A stretch of DNA of 64,000 nucleotides, from contig NC_053140.1 in NCBI RefSeq assembly GCF_016808335.1, positions 28,266,086 through 28,330,085 of the forward strand. The letters run 5' to 3'. This DNA is from Panicum virgatum. Its lineage: Eukaryota > Streptophyta > Magnoliopsida > Poales > Poaceae. A program made the translations under genes and the position numbers. How positions within the stretch are numbered: the first letter of the stretch is position 1; each line of letters opens with the position of its first letter. The notes under the pieces are model-generated. The model saw only the letters and a program-made list of their open reading frames with translations, was not told where the DNA came from and ran no database searches. Positions 11,353 through 22,955 of this stretch are shown piece by piece.

Positions 11353-12567
11353 TGTTGTCGGTCGAAACCCACCGGCGAGTAGCGACGGGCAACACGAAGA
11401 GCCGGGAGGTTGCTGGGGCGCCGGCAGGCACTGCTCCCTCGTCGACGGCTCGCAATTCCGTCACTCGCTCAGAGGTTTTGTGGGAAACCGGGCGTGCCAC
11501 CTGACCTATACCCGATCAGGAGGGTGCAGACGTGCTCCGAACAGTTTCCTGCATACAAAGACACGTGTAAACGTAAGTCCGAGCCGTGGTCGGCTCCCCG
11601 GGACAACTCTTGCATCGGCTTTAAAGAGCCGATCGAGTCCCGGTGTCAGATTGGATCTGTAACTATCCAGATGTCGATGAATAAAGTAAATGACTGTAAA
11701 GCTGCTTCAATTAAATCTAACTAATCTAATCCACGATGGTAACAGCTTCACTGCTAGATCGGAACATCCTACACGTGACTGGGCCTAATGAACGTAACAG
11801 ACAACTAAACCATACCCCAAAATAGAGGCCTAAGAACTAGCAAGAGCCGATTCCCGGAACAATCCCTATCAAGGCTAAGATAAAGCATCTACTACACCAC
11901 CGGATCATCCAATCCGTTTGCAAGGCCTAACCTAGCAGATATTACGCCAACTCTTAAGACAAGAGCAAACCATAACAGATCAGATCTACTAAACACAAAA
12001 GAAGCAGGGTGTTGCCTCTGTGCAACTAATTCTATGCGACAAGAACTAGCATAAGATTGAAACGTGACTGCACAGATACAACATGATATTCGTAGATGAT
12101 AAGCAACGAAGCACAATAGATCTGCTAAAAGCCATGCTACGAATATCAGGATAACTAGTACTACTCGCCATCAAAAACGCTTCAACACGAGTAATACCAA
12201 GGTAAAAGCAAGAACAACGCTGCCCTGATCGCAAGAAGCGATCAGGGCAGCATGGCGCTTACTTGGATGAAACCCTAGGATTAGGGGTGGCGATGCGCCG
12301 AGAGTTGTTGTTTGCGAGACGTGATGACGCTCTCCTTCATGAATAACAAAGGATACATATTTATAGTCCGGAGACTTGGAAAACAATCTAAACTAATCTT
12401 GTCCCGATTGGACTCTATCTCTAATCTCGAACTAAATCTAAGGATACATGGCCAATATGGCCCAGATGCTCACGCAGGAGCCGATTTACAAGCCTTCCTC
12501 ATCTTCTGCTTTAAGCCCATCTTGTTTTCGGCCCATAAATTAATCCTGTTAATTTATGGCGATAACA
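11353..12567 (-). repeat. 5' LTR of the gypsy element
   Basis: This 1215-bp LTR is bounded by TGTTGTCGG and CGATAACA, a short inverted repeat TGTT/AACA. The right flank GGTGC (12568-12572) is the candidate 5-bp target duplication; its partner is outside the window. The LTR contains several AGCCGAT/ATCGGCT heptamers. Confidence 0.94.
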
Positions 12568-13204
12568 GGTGCTTGTTGGCCTTGGTTTTGAGAGCAATTG
12601 ATTTGCTCGTAGTTGGCACTTCGGACATACCAAGGATCCCCATTTTATGAGCGCGAATTTCGCCCACAAGCTCTCCCACTTCCATTGTATCAAGATTCTC
12701 CTTTTGAAGCATAGCATTGATGATGTTATACTTGGGCTTCGGAAGGAGCATGAGAATCTTGCGGTTGATGGAGCCACTGTCAATTTTAGAAACTTCAAGA
12801 GCATTAATGTCCTTGACAATGACATTCAAGCGAGAATACATATCATTGCAATTTTCATAAGCTAACATCTTAAAAGAATCATACTTAGCTCTAAACAAGT
12901 GATATTTTTGTTCACGAACTTTTGTAGAGCCTTCATGAATTTCAATTAGCTCTTTCCATATATCACTTGCTAAGTCCATGTCATTTACTCTAGCAAAGAC
13001 TTCCTCACTAATGGCTTCGAAAATTGCATTTCTAGCCTTAGCATTCCATTTTAATTGCTCCGAGGTGGGAGTTCCGGTGAACCCGGTCTTTGTTGCCAAC
13101 CACACTTCGGGGGCAATCGCATCAAGGTATGCGGCCATGCGAACTTTCCCATAGGCAAAGTTCTTGCCCTCGAAGTGAGGCGACGAACCTCCCATCTTGG
13201 CCAT
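12568..13204 (-). pseudogene. Copia gag N-terminal part, interrupted
   Basis: About 212 residues from the ATG at 13204. The N-terminus (FEGKNFAYGKVRMAAYLDAI) and the middle (IWKELIEIHEGSTKVREQKY) are those of copia gag of the UBN2/DUF4219 type. The frame is open up to the gypsy insertion point, so the break is by insertion rather than decay. The zinc knuckle, expected further on, lies outside the window. Confidence 0.92.
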
Positions 13205-13246
13205 AGCTCTAGGTGGTGAAGCCTAATGATCCAAATGAGCAACGAG

Positions 13247-13258
13247 GCTCTGATACCA
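13247..13258 (-). other. Copia primer binding site (initiator Met tRNA)
   Basis: The minus strand reads TGGTATCAGAGC, the standard complement of the plant initiator-Met tRNA 3' end, two bases after the LTR. Confidence 0.93.
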
Positions 13259-13260
13259 AT

Positions 13261-14934
13261 TGTAAGGATCGATGGACCAAGAGGGGGTGAATTGGGCCTT
13301 TTTCAAATTTCTAAAACAAGGTAAAGCAACCTTAACCTATACAATACTAGTAAGGCTCAATTCACCAACCGGCTAGCTAAGCAAACTACACAAGCTTATA
13401 AAGATACAACTAGATTTGAAACTAAGCAAGGTAGAGCTAAGCTATGATCTCTAAGGTCAAGCACATGAATAATTGCATGAAAATAAGTGCTTGAAAGTAA
13501 AGAGTGGGCAAGAGACAACCAGATTTTTTTCCCGTGGTGTCGATGTGTTGGCACACACCCCTAATCCACGTTGTGACACTCACTAAGAGTCTTGTCACCT
13601 CCCAAGTCACCGAGACGAGGGCGCTCACTAAGAGTCTCCGTTCACCATCCCGGCGTGGTGGAGCTCAAGCCACGTACAAACTTCTTCGGGCTCCCACAAT
13701 CCTTGGCAAGCTCCGGAAGAAACACCTTCAATCACCAAGATCGCCTAGGTGCTGCCAATCACCAAGAGTAACAAGCTAGGGCCTTCACTTGAGCAAGAAC
13801 CGATCACCAAGAACGGATGCACACAAGCTTCTCTCAACTCAAGTCCTTAGTCTTGCTTCTTGAATGATTGAATGAACAAGTGTATGGAAGATGAAGCTCA
13901 AGATGGCTCTCAACAATGTATGAGTGTATGAATGTTGCCTGGTGTTAAGAGTGTGCAAAATGACCCATTGGAGGGGTATATATAGGCAGCTCACACGAAT
14001 AGAGCCGTTGGAGAAAAGCTGCCAGAAAACTGCGTAGCGCCGGTTAATCCGACGTACCTCCAATAGTCAGCGTCGGTTTAACCGATGAATGTAAACTGCC
14101 CATTCTGAAAACTAGCCGTTACAACTTGGGCAGATTAACCGACGTATCATCGGTTTAACCGGTGAGTGTAGTTGTCCACTGATCAACTGAAAAACCAAGT
14201 CTCTGGACAACTGCACCGACGTTAACTCAAAACCATCGTCGGTTTAACCGGTGAGTACAACTTCTGAAATCCCTGGAAAAACCATCTCACTGGTCAATTG
14301 CATCGACGTCTCATTTCAAACAGCGTCGGTTTAACCGGTGTATTGAACTTAAAATGCCCTGGAAAAACCAACTCTGGACTAATACACCGACGTTAATTCA
14401 AACAACATCGGTTTAACCAGTGTATAGAACCTGTCCAGACTCTGCTGACTGCGTTTAACCGACGTATAGAAAAGTGTAAGCGTAGGTTAAACCGACGTAT
14501 GGACTTTTTCTGATTTTGCCTTTTATGATTTGAGTCTTGAGTGAAATCCAAATATTCTTGAGATATAAGTTGAAAGCCACTTATTTGAACTTCTAGGAAC
14601 CTGAGTGACCATAGTGTGCATCTATTTTTGATTGACCATGTCCATGCTCAAGTTACTTGGCCTTAACCCCTCTTAATAGTACGATCACTACAAAACTATA
14701 AAACCTATACTAATCTAAGTGTCCTTCTCAACCTTACGACACTTAGGACTAGAAAGATCCTTAGTCTTGTTGTAATCTTGAGTTGAATACCGAGATCGCC
14801 TTTTTGGATAACGAAATTGAGGGGCCTCTTTACCAAATGAGCGATAATGATCTATTAAGCTACACAAACTCATTAGTCACAATAATGGTTGTCATTAATC
14901 ACCGAAACATACCTTGAGGGCCTAGATGCTTACA
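13261..14934 (-). repeat. 5' LTR of the copia element
   Basis: This 1674-bp LTR has the perfect terminal inverted pair TGTAAG ... CTTACA. The part at about 14035-14500 holds five to six diverged copies of a motif built around ACCGACGT and TCGGTTTAACCGGTG, each partly palindromic. Confidence 0.9.
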
Positions 14935-15903
14935 CCTGTTTTTACAGTCGCCCGCACGCAACCCAAGTCACGGTCGATTCCACCGCCTGCAGTCCTTCCA
15001 ATGCGCAGAGCATATTTCCCGTGGTGGGTCCCGTGTTGCGTGTTTATCTCTCCCATTTCATCCCCGTTCACAGCGGCTTCTTTCCTTTTCACCGTTCTCT
15101 TTCCTCTTTCTCTCTTAGCTGGCTCCTAAGCTCCAGAGCTTCCGAACGCAGAGCTCCTGGCGGCGTGGCAGCGACGCGCTCACTAGGAGGGCAGCGGTGG
15201 GTGAGCTCCTGGCGGCGGCGGCGCGCTCCGCTGGAGGAGCGGCGGCGACCCTCCTCACAAGCGAGCTTCGCGACGGCGGCGGCGCGCTCCCCACCCGGCA
15301 ACGGCGGCGCGTTCTGGGGGAGCGACGGCGACCCCCCGAGGTAGGTGGTGCGACGTTTTGGCTTTTTTCCTTTTTTTATGCAAAAGTTTTTCCCAAAACA
15401 TTTGCAATTTTTTATTTTTGCAGCAAAAAATTTTTACAAAAGATTTTGCAAAAGTTTATTCATATTTTTTGCTACAAAAGTCACATTGAAATTTATTTTG
15501 CAAAAGTTTTTTTCATACTTTTTTTATATTGGATGGAAAAAAGTTTTCTCAGAAATGTTCTCCATTTTTATTAAAAAATTTTCTTTCAAATATTTTCTCA
15601 TCAAAGTTTTTCCGATCTCTCCAAATATTTTCCTTGAAAAAAAATCTCCAAGAGTTTTTATCAGAAAACGATAAATATTTTCTGAAAAGAGAATGGATTG
15701 GTTGGGTGCACGCATAACAAAAGGGAAAGTTTGCCGCTGTCAGAAATTGACCGTATGAATTGGAAGTCACGAGCGACCGTAAAATAGAATTCCCCGCACT
15801 ACACCCTAGTCACGTGTTGCTAATCATAAACACGGTGCATTCCGTTAGCCCCCTCAGCTGCTCTGTTTGTGCGGCACGCCAGCGGACTCGTTCTCTCGAC
15901 GAA
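14935..15903. other. Upstream intergenic DNA of the PPR gene
   Basis: A GC-rich block at about 15130-15340 is followed by a very AT-rich tract (15350-15690) with many TTTTGCAAAAGTTTTT-like words. A similar GC-rich then AT-rich pair occurs at 47330-47880, so both may be parts of one repeat family. I see no gene here. The PPR promoter should lie in 15700-15900, but I see no clear TATA box. Confidence 0.5.
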
Positions 15904-17270
15904 ATGACGAGTGCTCCGCGGCCGCCGCCGCTGTCCACCCTGCTCCGGCTCCTCTCCTCCCACCCCTCCCTCTCCACCGCCGTCCATGCCGTCCTGCTCA
16001 AGTCCTCCTCCCTCTCCAGTCCCATCCCGATCCCGGCCACTGCCCTCCTCACCGCCTACGCGAACGCGGGGCTCCCAGGCGCTGCGCCCGCCTGTTCGAC
16101 GAAATGCCCGCGCGGGACGCCGTCGCATGGAACGCGCTTCTCGCCTGCCTCGTCCGACACGCGCGCCCTACCGCCGCAGCCGCCGCATTCCGTGGCATGG
16201 CCGCCTCCGGGTTCCCACCCACGGCCGCCACCCTCTGCACCATGCTCAAGGCATGCACCGCGTCGCGCGCCTTCCGCCCTGGCCGCCAGCTCCACGCGTG
16301 GAGCGTCGTCTCGTACCACGGCGACGTAATCATGGATACAGCCCTTGTTGATCTCTACATGAGCTGTGGTCTTGTCGAGGACGCCATGAGGGTGTTTATG
16401 CTCACCAAGTGCCCAAAGGACACCGCACTGTACAACGCTGTTCTTTCCTGCTGCGTGGAGAATTGCTGGTTTAGGGAGGCTTTCTCGATGCTGAGGTGGA
16501 CTGAGCTCAATGGAATTTCGCTGACTTGTGCTCTCACGGCCTGCTCAGCGACAGCAAACTTGGCTTATGGTATGCAGGTGCATTGCAAGACTCTTCGATG
16601 TGGGTTTGATTCTGACACCATTATATGCAATGCACTTATTGATATGTATTCAAAATGTGGGAGGACAGTGGGCGCACGGATAGTGTTTGACCGGATGGCT
16701 GGCAGAAATGTGGTTTCCTGGTCAAGCATGATTGACGCTTATAGTCGCCACGGGCATGGTGTCGATGCTGTAGATTTGTTTAAGATGATGGAGAAAGCTG
16801 TACCCATGGTCTTACCAAATGCTATTACATTTCTGGCAGTTCTATCGGCCTGTGGACACTGTGGTCTTGTGGATGAAGGTCGGTCCATGCTCCATTTGAT
16901 GAAAAGCAAGTACAGGATTGATCCACAACCAGAGCACTATGCATGTTTAATAGACATGCTAGGCCGTGCAGGACAGATTGATGAGGCGTGGAATCTATAT
17001 TGTAGTTTAACTGCAAGCCAGAATAAGTGTTCCAGTGCCATCTATGTCGCTATGTTGAACGCATGCAGAGCTAACATGGATGCCGTGAGAGGAAAGAAGG
17101 TAGCTGTGCGCATGCTAGAGGTTCACCCACAAAATCCTGGAATTCATGTCTTGATATCAAACTTTTATTCTGCTATTAGACAATGGTCTGAATCAGATGA
17201 ATCACGGAGGGTTATAGTGGAAAAGGGTCTCAGGAAAGAAGCAGCTAGTAGCCATGTCTCTTTTAGCTAA
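15904..17270 (+). CDS. Pentatricopeptide repeat protein, PLS class, E subgroup, one frameshift
   Basis: Single-exon gene. PPR proteins of this class bind RNA in mitochondria or plastids and act in editing or processing. Repeats of about 35 residues run from about 16020 to 17120 (typical words: LFDEMPARDAVAWNALL, ALVDLYMSCGLVEDAMRVF, ALIDMYSKCGRTVGARIVFDRM, HYACLIDMLGRAGQIDEAW). The C-terminus has an E-type end (HPQNPGIHVLISNFYS ... GLRKEAASSHVSF) and no DYW domain. The natural N-terminus (MTSAPRPPPLSTLLRLL) starts at 15904 in one frame, while the repeats from about 16085 are in another, so one base seems to be missing near 16080-16090. An alternative start at 15867 keeps one frame (467 aa) but gives an N-terminus unlike PPR proteins. 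It is either a recent pseudogene or a sequence error. Confidence 0.87.
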
Positions 17271-20200
17271 AAATTATTTTTGCACAAATCTTGAAAACAG
17301 CTAACACTGAAAGTGTGGCAAAGCTTGAAACAATGGTGGCCAACCAAACAGGCCCTTAGTCACAAATGCCGCAGTTGGTATATCAAGAGTTTTAAACCAT
17401 ACTTGAATTTTCTTTGACATCAGAAATTATTGAAAATCGGTGGTATATAAGCCTTATTAATGCCAAATGGTGCAGCTGCACCTAGCATACTTGTGTTAGC
17501 AGAAATATGCCACTGTAATCTTAATATTCATTTTTTGCATATTGTCACATCTGTTGCCAAGCTCAATGTTGTGCAGTTTGACATGATTATTGGATGCCTT
17601 TTTTATTCTCTTACTATTATCTGAGTCAAGGATGAACTGAGGAAGAACATGAGAATGAATTTGAAGAAACTGTTGCCGATTCTTCTTTTCAACCTGATTT
17701 GTGTGTTATGGTTCCCAAACTCTTATGTTACCAGTTTTACTACATCTGATCCTTTCCTTGACTAAAGCTTCAAAAAAAAAACTTTACCTATCAAATGCTT
17801 TACTGTTTTGATTGCTAGGCATGGCTTAGCCATGTGATGAGTTTTTAATGGATCTCTTCTTCCATAAGTTTCTAATTCCGAGCATGAGAAATGAAAGACT
17901 CAGAGACATGAAAAATCTCAATTCTCTATGGCTTATAGGAGATAGACATAATATTTTTAGGAGCAACAAAATCATAAGAATCTTTTCTTCTTTAATGCAA
18001 TAGCTATATTTTGATATAGAGTCCATTTGTTAAAGTAGTGAAAACCATTGTCTTATAGTAATGGTTCAAAAGTCATTGTTCCATCTTTTAGGTTAGGTAT
18101 TGAGATTTTTCCTTTTTAAGTTCAACTCTTTCCCCTAATAGATCTTTGAGTAACTGTAATATTCTGCATAGGTCCTAATAATGTCCTATCCGTATATACT
18201 TCACCAGCGATTTTTTCCTGTTTTGCTAGCGAGCATGTTATCTACTAACAGAATAAGGAGCATGGCCATTATAGCTAGGTAATGAATCTTTAAGTTAGCG
18301 TTATCTACGCTCCGACTGGTTATATTTCATATCTATTGCTGCATTGTGGACTTGTTTTACTTGTATAGGTTTTCTATTGAAAGAAGACTATGGCTCCCTA
18401 CTTGCTTTTCTTGATCAACAACAAAACAAAGCACTTTTGTTTTTGTTTCATGAAAAAAAGATTGAAAAATTTGAATCGTAGGCTTATTTCTTATTACCCA
18501 AACTTACTGAATGTTGTCCAAATGGTGCATTTGAAAGTAAGATAATACTTTTATAAGGACATGTTAGTTTATAGTTTTTAAGAATCCACAAATTTACTGA
18601 ATCCATGGACAACAAAGCTGCACAAGTCTGAAAAGCTCAACAAACTTCTCGTGTGGAGCTTTTTACTGAGCTTTGGTTTCGTTGGGGATGTACATGAATA
18701 TATATATGTGCTTGTCCATAAGGTATGAATACTTCCCCAGCGAACTTTTCAAGTGGGATTTGCTTCCATTACTGATCTCATGATGTTTCTCAAGATTCCA
18801 ACTCCCAGGCACAATTGGTTTACTTCATTCCAGCAAGATAACATCTTATTGATCCTATTGTTGTAGTAACGCAAAAACAAAATTTCGAATATTACTGCTA
18901 CTGATTTAGTTTCTTTTATGTTTGATTTTGGACTCCTGTTGCCTTTAGGTTCGAATGATAGGAAGCCTAGTTGGCTACTAAATAGTTGTGGTCCATTGTG
19001 GCCATAGATCTTTTCATAGGAGAAGCTATGCACTTTCAGTGTGGCGATATCACGCTGATTCTAGATATTTCTTCTTATTAATATATGTTGGCCAATTGTT
19101 GGGCTCTTTGGATTTGCTGCTTCCCTTTTGAAATTATAGTGGTGAAACTGAGGTATATTAACCTCACGATCAAAGGCCATGCATGTCCTTTCTTTGGTCC
19201 AATACATGATAAGTGGTGCCAGCTGGAAAGAAACCCAATTGCATCTCGTGTGATTAGTTTTGATGATACGTAGTTTATGAAACCAACCTGCAACTGCTAT
19301 CACTCCAAGCTCACTGTGCCAACAGGATATACGGACAGATCATGCATGCATTGAGTCAGTGCGATCCAAGTGCGCAGCTACCCTGTTTGGTTCTTCCCTT
19401 CCCTAGTATTACTCAAGTGACCATTCTCGTCCTTGCCAAAGCTGCGACTTTTATCACGTTATTATCACCATCCAATTATTAAGGTATACTTGAGTTTACA
19501 TTTATATGAACTGATGGAAGCCCTTCGCTACCATTTGGTCCCATGTAAATTGGCGATACATGAACGGGACATCGTCCTTTGCCCCCACGTGTTGCTGCTG
19601 CTTTGCCAACTGACTGCTGGGCTGTTGAAACTTTGTTGTTGCAGAGACTTGGGTAGGTCCCCACTCCTGCTCCATACAGTTCCCACAATGTCTGATTCCT
19701 CTGTGATGTTCCTTGGCACCAGAAGACACCTTTTTTCAGTACGGAACTTTTCTGGTTAAAGCAGACTGCATCAGCTCATCTCAGATGGTAATTTTCTTCA
19801 TGGAAAATCCTCAAGTTTACCTGATGGTACCATGAAATTAAAATTTGCGGCCATGAACTTTGATCAGTATTTCAGTGTTTTAGGCACTTTCATGATGTTG
19901 CGTACTATTTATTATTTCAAGTACTACTAGGTGATAATTTAGCCTTACTGTCGCTGATAATATGTCTGTGCCACCTCCCAATCATTTATGCGATGCCCTA
20001 ATGGGCCCTCCATCGATAGAAGGTGTTTATGCACTCCAGCTTGTTTGATACATGTGCACGGAATATATGCTCTTTTATATATCACATCAGGAAAGTTTGG
20101 AAGCCTAGTCTTTGCCTGTCGTCACCTCATCCATCTCCATCTTCTTACCCAGTAATTGCAATTTGCTCCTAGCTTCTAACGTAACAATAATATTCCTTCA

Positions 20201-20724
20201 GTGCCAAGGCATTATGTTTACATATTCATAATTCCTTTTGCAGGTTAAGACGGCAGATGAACATTTGTCCTTCTGCTTGCATGGTACAACGAAAATATTT
20301 CCTGTACCTAACATCTACATTTCTTTCACCACTCAAGAGGATAAAATGTTTCTTCTTGTTGCAGGTTGGACACCACCGCATTGCTCCTATAGGGGCTCAT
20401 CGTTGGTAATGTTGCTTTCGGAAGGCCGCCTTTATCCATCAGATGCCAGGTGGTACTGGCTGTTACGTGATGATATATCATCTTGATTTTGGACTCTAGT
20501 AGCTTATAATCAGATGGCTTCTTGTGAATCCTCATCTGAAGGGGCTTCTCACAGGGGATTTCGGGATTGTCAGGTTCCTAAACTAGAAAGATCATTGATC
20601 ACCAATGACACCGGACATATAAATAGATGAGCGTCCCAGGGAAGCTCCTGAGTCCTTGGAGATGACTCTGGTTTCAGACAGCCTAGAGTAGTTCAGGGTA
20701 GCTTGCCCGGTAGGTCTTTGTGGG
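17271..20724. other. Non-coding DNA downstream of the PPR gene
   Basis: AT-rich sequence without a supported gene. Several AG/GT pairs and short open stretches (for example 20238-20486) could belong to a long, spliced 3' UTR of the PPR transcript, but I see no protein similarity. No tandem repeat stands out. Confidence 0.5.
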
Positions 20725-20726
20725 TA

Positions 20727-20985
20727 CTCCTGTTTTTATTTACATGTCGTATTAGGTTTGGCCTAAGTCAAACTTGATTAACTTTAACCAAGTCTATGAA
20801 AAAATATACTAACAACTATAATTAATATCCAACATATGCATTATCAATATATATACATCATGGTGGATTCAATGAAACAAATTTGATATTGTAAATGTTA
20901 TTGTTTTTTCTATAAGTTTGTTCAATATTTGTCAAGTTTGATTTAGAATAAACCTAATACGACATGTAAATAAAAACGGAGGGAG
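20727..20985. mobile_element. Stowaway-type MITE
   Basis: Long terminal inverted repeats: the left end has TTTTTATTTACATGTCGTAT and the right end its complement before ACGGAGGGAG. TA duplications are at 20725-20726 and 20986-20987. The 259-bp length and CTCC ... GGAG ends fit Stowaway (Tc1/mariner). The left end lacks a few bases of the consensus. Confidence 0.88.
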
Positions 20986-21378
20986 TATAATGTCAATCCA
21001 GGAGACCATATCGAAATTATCATTCAGACATCCTAGAATAGGTCAGCATAGCTTGCCCGGCAGGTCTTTGAGGGTCTAATGTCAGTCCTAGAGACCATAA
21101 TTTCAACTATCATTCTTAATGTCATCACAATCATAGTTGTTACGTGGCCGTTAGCTAAAACACATAAAAATCAGGACATAGGTAAGCAACATATGGGAAA
21201 AGTTGTACTAGATTTAACAAGTTACATTTATAGCTTCCTGCGATAATAGATTTGTTATTATGTGCTTGCCTTGTAAAATTGAAAAAATTCACAGCCTCTT
21301 AATTAGTTTTTCCTAGTCTTCCTTCGATAGCTTTTTCTCCACCACTCAGGAAAGGTATGTATGATTATACTAGGACTG

Positions 21379-21642
21379 GTTATGTGGCCTTAGCAGCACT
21401 CCTCAGGTACTAGGTTCGACTTCCGGTGGGAGCAAATTTCAGGCTGGGATTAAAAAAATCCTCTCGCCTGCCTACACGGCAAAGCATATGGAAAATAGGT
21501 CCCGGCCCACTCCGGCCTGCTCTCACACCGGTTACGGTACGGGTTACGACGCCCCTGTGTAAGGGTGGGGCAGGGATTCAGAGGTTTTCTTGGCCTATGT
21601 GAGAGGTCTTCTATTAGAAAATACCCGCAGGTCAAGTTTTTC
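21379..21642 (+). mobile_element. tRNA-derived SINE (Au-like)
   Basis: A perfect 15-bp target duplication, ATTATACTAGGACTG, flanks it at 21364-21378 and 21643-21657. Near the 5' end is a pol III box-B-like GGTTCGACTTC (21413-21423), followed by the words TTTCAGGCTGGGATTAAAAA typical of grass Au SINEs. The 3' end is a short T-run. Confidence 0.85.
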
Positions 21643-21657
21643 ATTATACTAGGACTG

Positions 21658-22691
21658 ATTTTAATACAAAATCGCTGTGGATAAACGATAAGCCTATCTT
21701 CTATGGCCAACTACTCGAAACTGGAATTGCATAGGAATCAATTCAGTTCCTAATGGATTTCAAGGAAAAACTGTGCAATAGGAGAAACTCGATATTGAAA
21801 ATGAGGACAACAATACAATTGTCACTTAAATTTTATGTGCTAAACTTGGGTAAATTACCTTAGGCCATCTCTGGTGGGTGACTCATGGTTTAATGTGGCA
21901 TATGAATGCATAATAAAGAAGACGAAATCAAAACATGGTTTTAAATGTGGTTCTTTTGAAGGATCTGTTTTGTAATTAGTCATTGCACTTTTTGAACATA
22001 GTTTTAAATTGAGAAGTTATCTTTTTTGTATTTTTAATTATAAGTTGAGTTTGGCAAAGAAGTTGTGTGTAAGGGATATACTTTGTTCATCCCCAGCTCT
22101 AGTAAAATCTAAATTTGCAAACTTTTTACGTAGAGCAAGAATTGAACCAATGCCATTGCAACAATTTTCACTTATATTTTACCAATGAAGATTCACCATG
22201 CATAATTCCATTTTCACTAGTTAGAAAGTTTGCAAGCATTGTACACCTCTATCAAATCATGTTACCAACCTCAACTTAATTTAAAAGATACCACACAAAT
22301 AAATTTTATGTTAGACATTACCAACGGATTTTTGAAAACCATCTACAATGATTACATCAGAAACGGATATTTTAAAAAGCCTACAATTACTGGACACATC
22401 CCAAATGGTTTAAGATCCAACCGCACATGCATCTAGCCACTCTAAAAGGAGTAATGCTTTTATGCTTAGGAAAGGACACATTGCCAAGCAGATCCTCCAA
22501 CCCATGTGGCAAAATAAATGTGGCGTTGCTAAAGCTACTTGATCAGGATCTCCACCCATTGTTTTTGAAAGATTTTGATACAGCTGTTCTTCTTTCTTCT
22601 AATGACTATGCCAACATTCAAATCGTGACATCATTTCCACCCAAAATAATGGAACCAGACGCCCAAATGGCGGTTCAGCTTGCTTCCACGG
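21658..22691. other. Intergenic DNA without a recognised gene
   Basis: AT-rich sequence with a short open stretch at 22427-22759 that overlaps the next MITE and shows no known protein. Nothing else is supported. Confidence 0.45.
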
Positions 22692-22693
22692 TA

Positions 22694-22953
22694 CTCCCTC
22701 TGTTCCAAATTATAAGTCATTCCAAGAATCTTGGAGAGTCAAACCATCTCAAAGTTTGACCAAAATTATAGAAAGAAATATAAAGATTTATGACATCAAA
22801 TAGGTGCACTATGAAAATATAGCTAACAAAGATTCTAATGATACTTAATTGATATCATAAATGTTACTATTTTGTCATATAAATTTGGTCAAATTTAAAA
22901 AACTTTGACTCTCCAAGATTCTTGGAATGACTTATAATTTGGAACGGATGGAG
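22694..22953. mobile_element. Stowaway-type MITE, near-perfect long inverted repeats
   Basis: Ends CTCCCTCTGTTCCAAATTAT and its near-complement, continuing about 50 bp inward (to GGAGAGTCAAA). TA duplications are at 22692-22693 and 22954-22955. Length 260 bp. Confidence 0.93.
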
Positions 22954-22955
22954 TA

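Larger units (their letters stand above)
1..12567 (-). mobile_element. Ty3/gypsy LTR retrotransposon, Tat-like group, partial at window edge
   Basis: The sequence at 1-220 matches 12348-12567 without indels and with two substitutions, so these are the two LTRs of one element read on the minus strand. The full 5' LTR is 11353-12567, starting TGTTGTCGG and ending CGATAACA. The order on the minus strand is PBS, gag, protease, reverse transcriptase, RNase H, integrase, then an extra region with plus-strand genes, then the 3' LTR. No chromodomain is seen after integrase. The extra region between pol and the 3' LTR, and the protein type, fit the Tat/Grande/Retand group (family assignment is inference). 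The full element would be about 13.6 kb; roughly 1 kb of the 3' LTR lies outside the window. All pol genes carry stops or frameshifts, so it is defective. It is inserted in the gag of a copia element. Confidence 0.95.
12568..14934 (-). mobile_element. Ty1/copia element (Sirevirus-like), 5' end, split by the gypsy insertion
   Basis: On the minus strand the order is 5' LTR (13261-14934), initiator-Met PBS (13247-13258), then gag, which stops abruptly at the gypsy LTR border 12567/12568. The rest of the copia element should lie left of the window, beyond the gypsy 3' LTR. The long LTR with palindromic CG-containing repeats resembles Sireviruses (inference). The base run CCTGT after 14934 is the candidate 5-bp target duplication. 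Confidence 0.9.
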
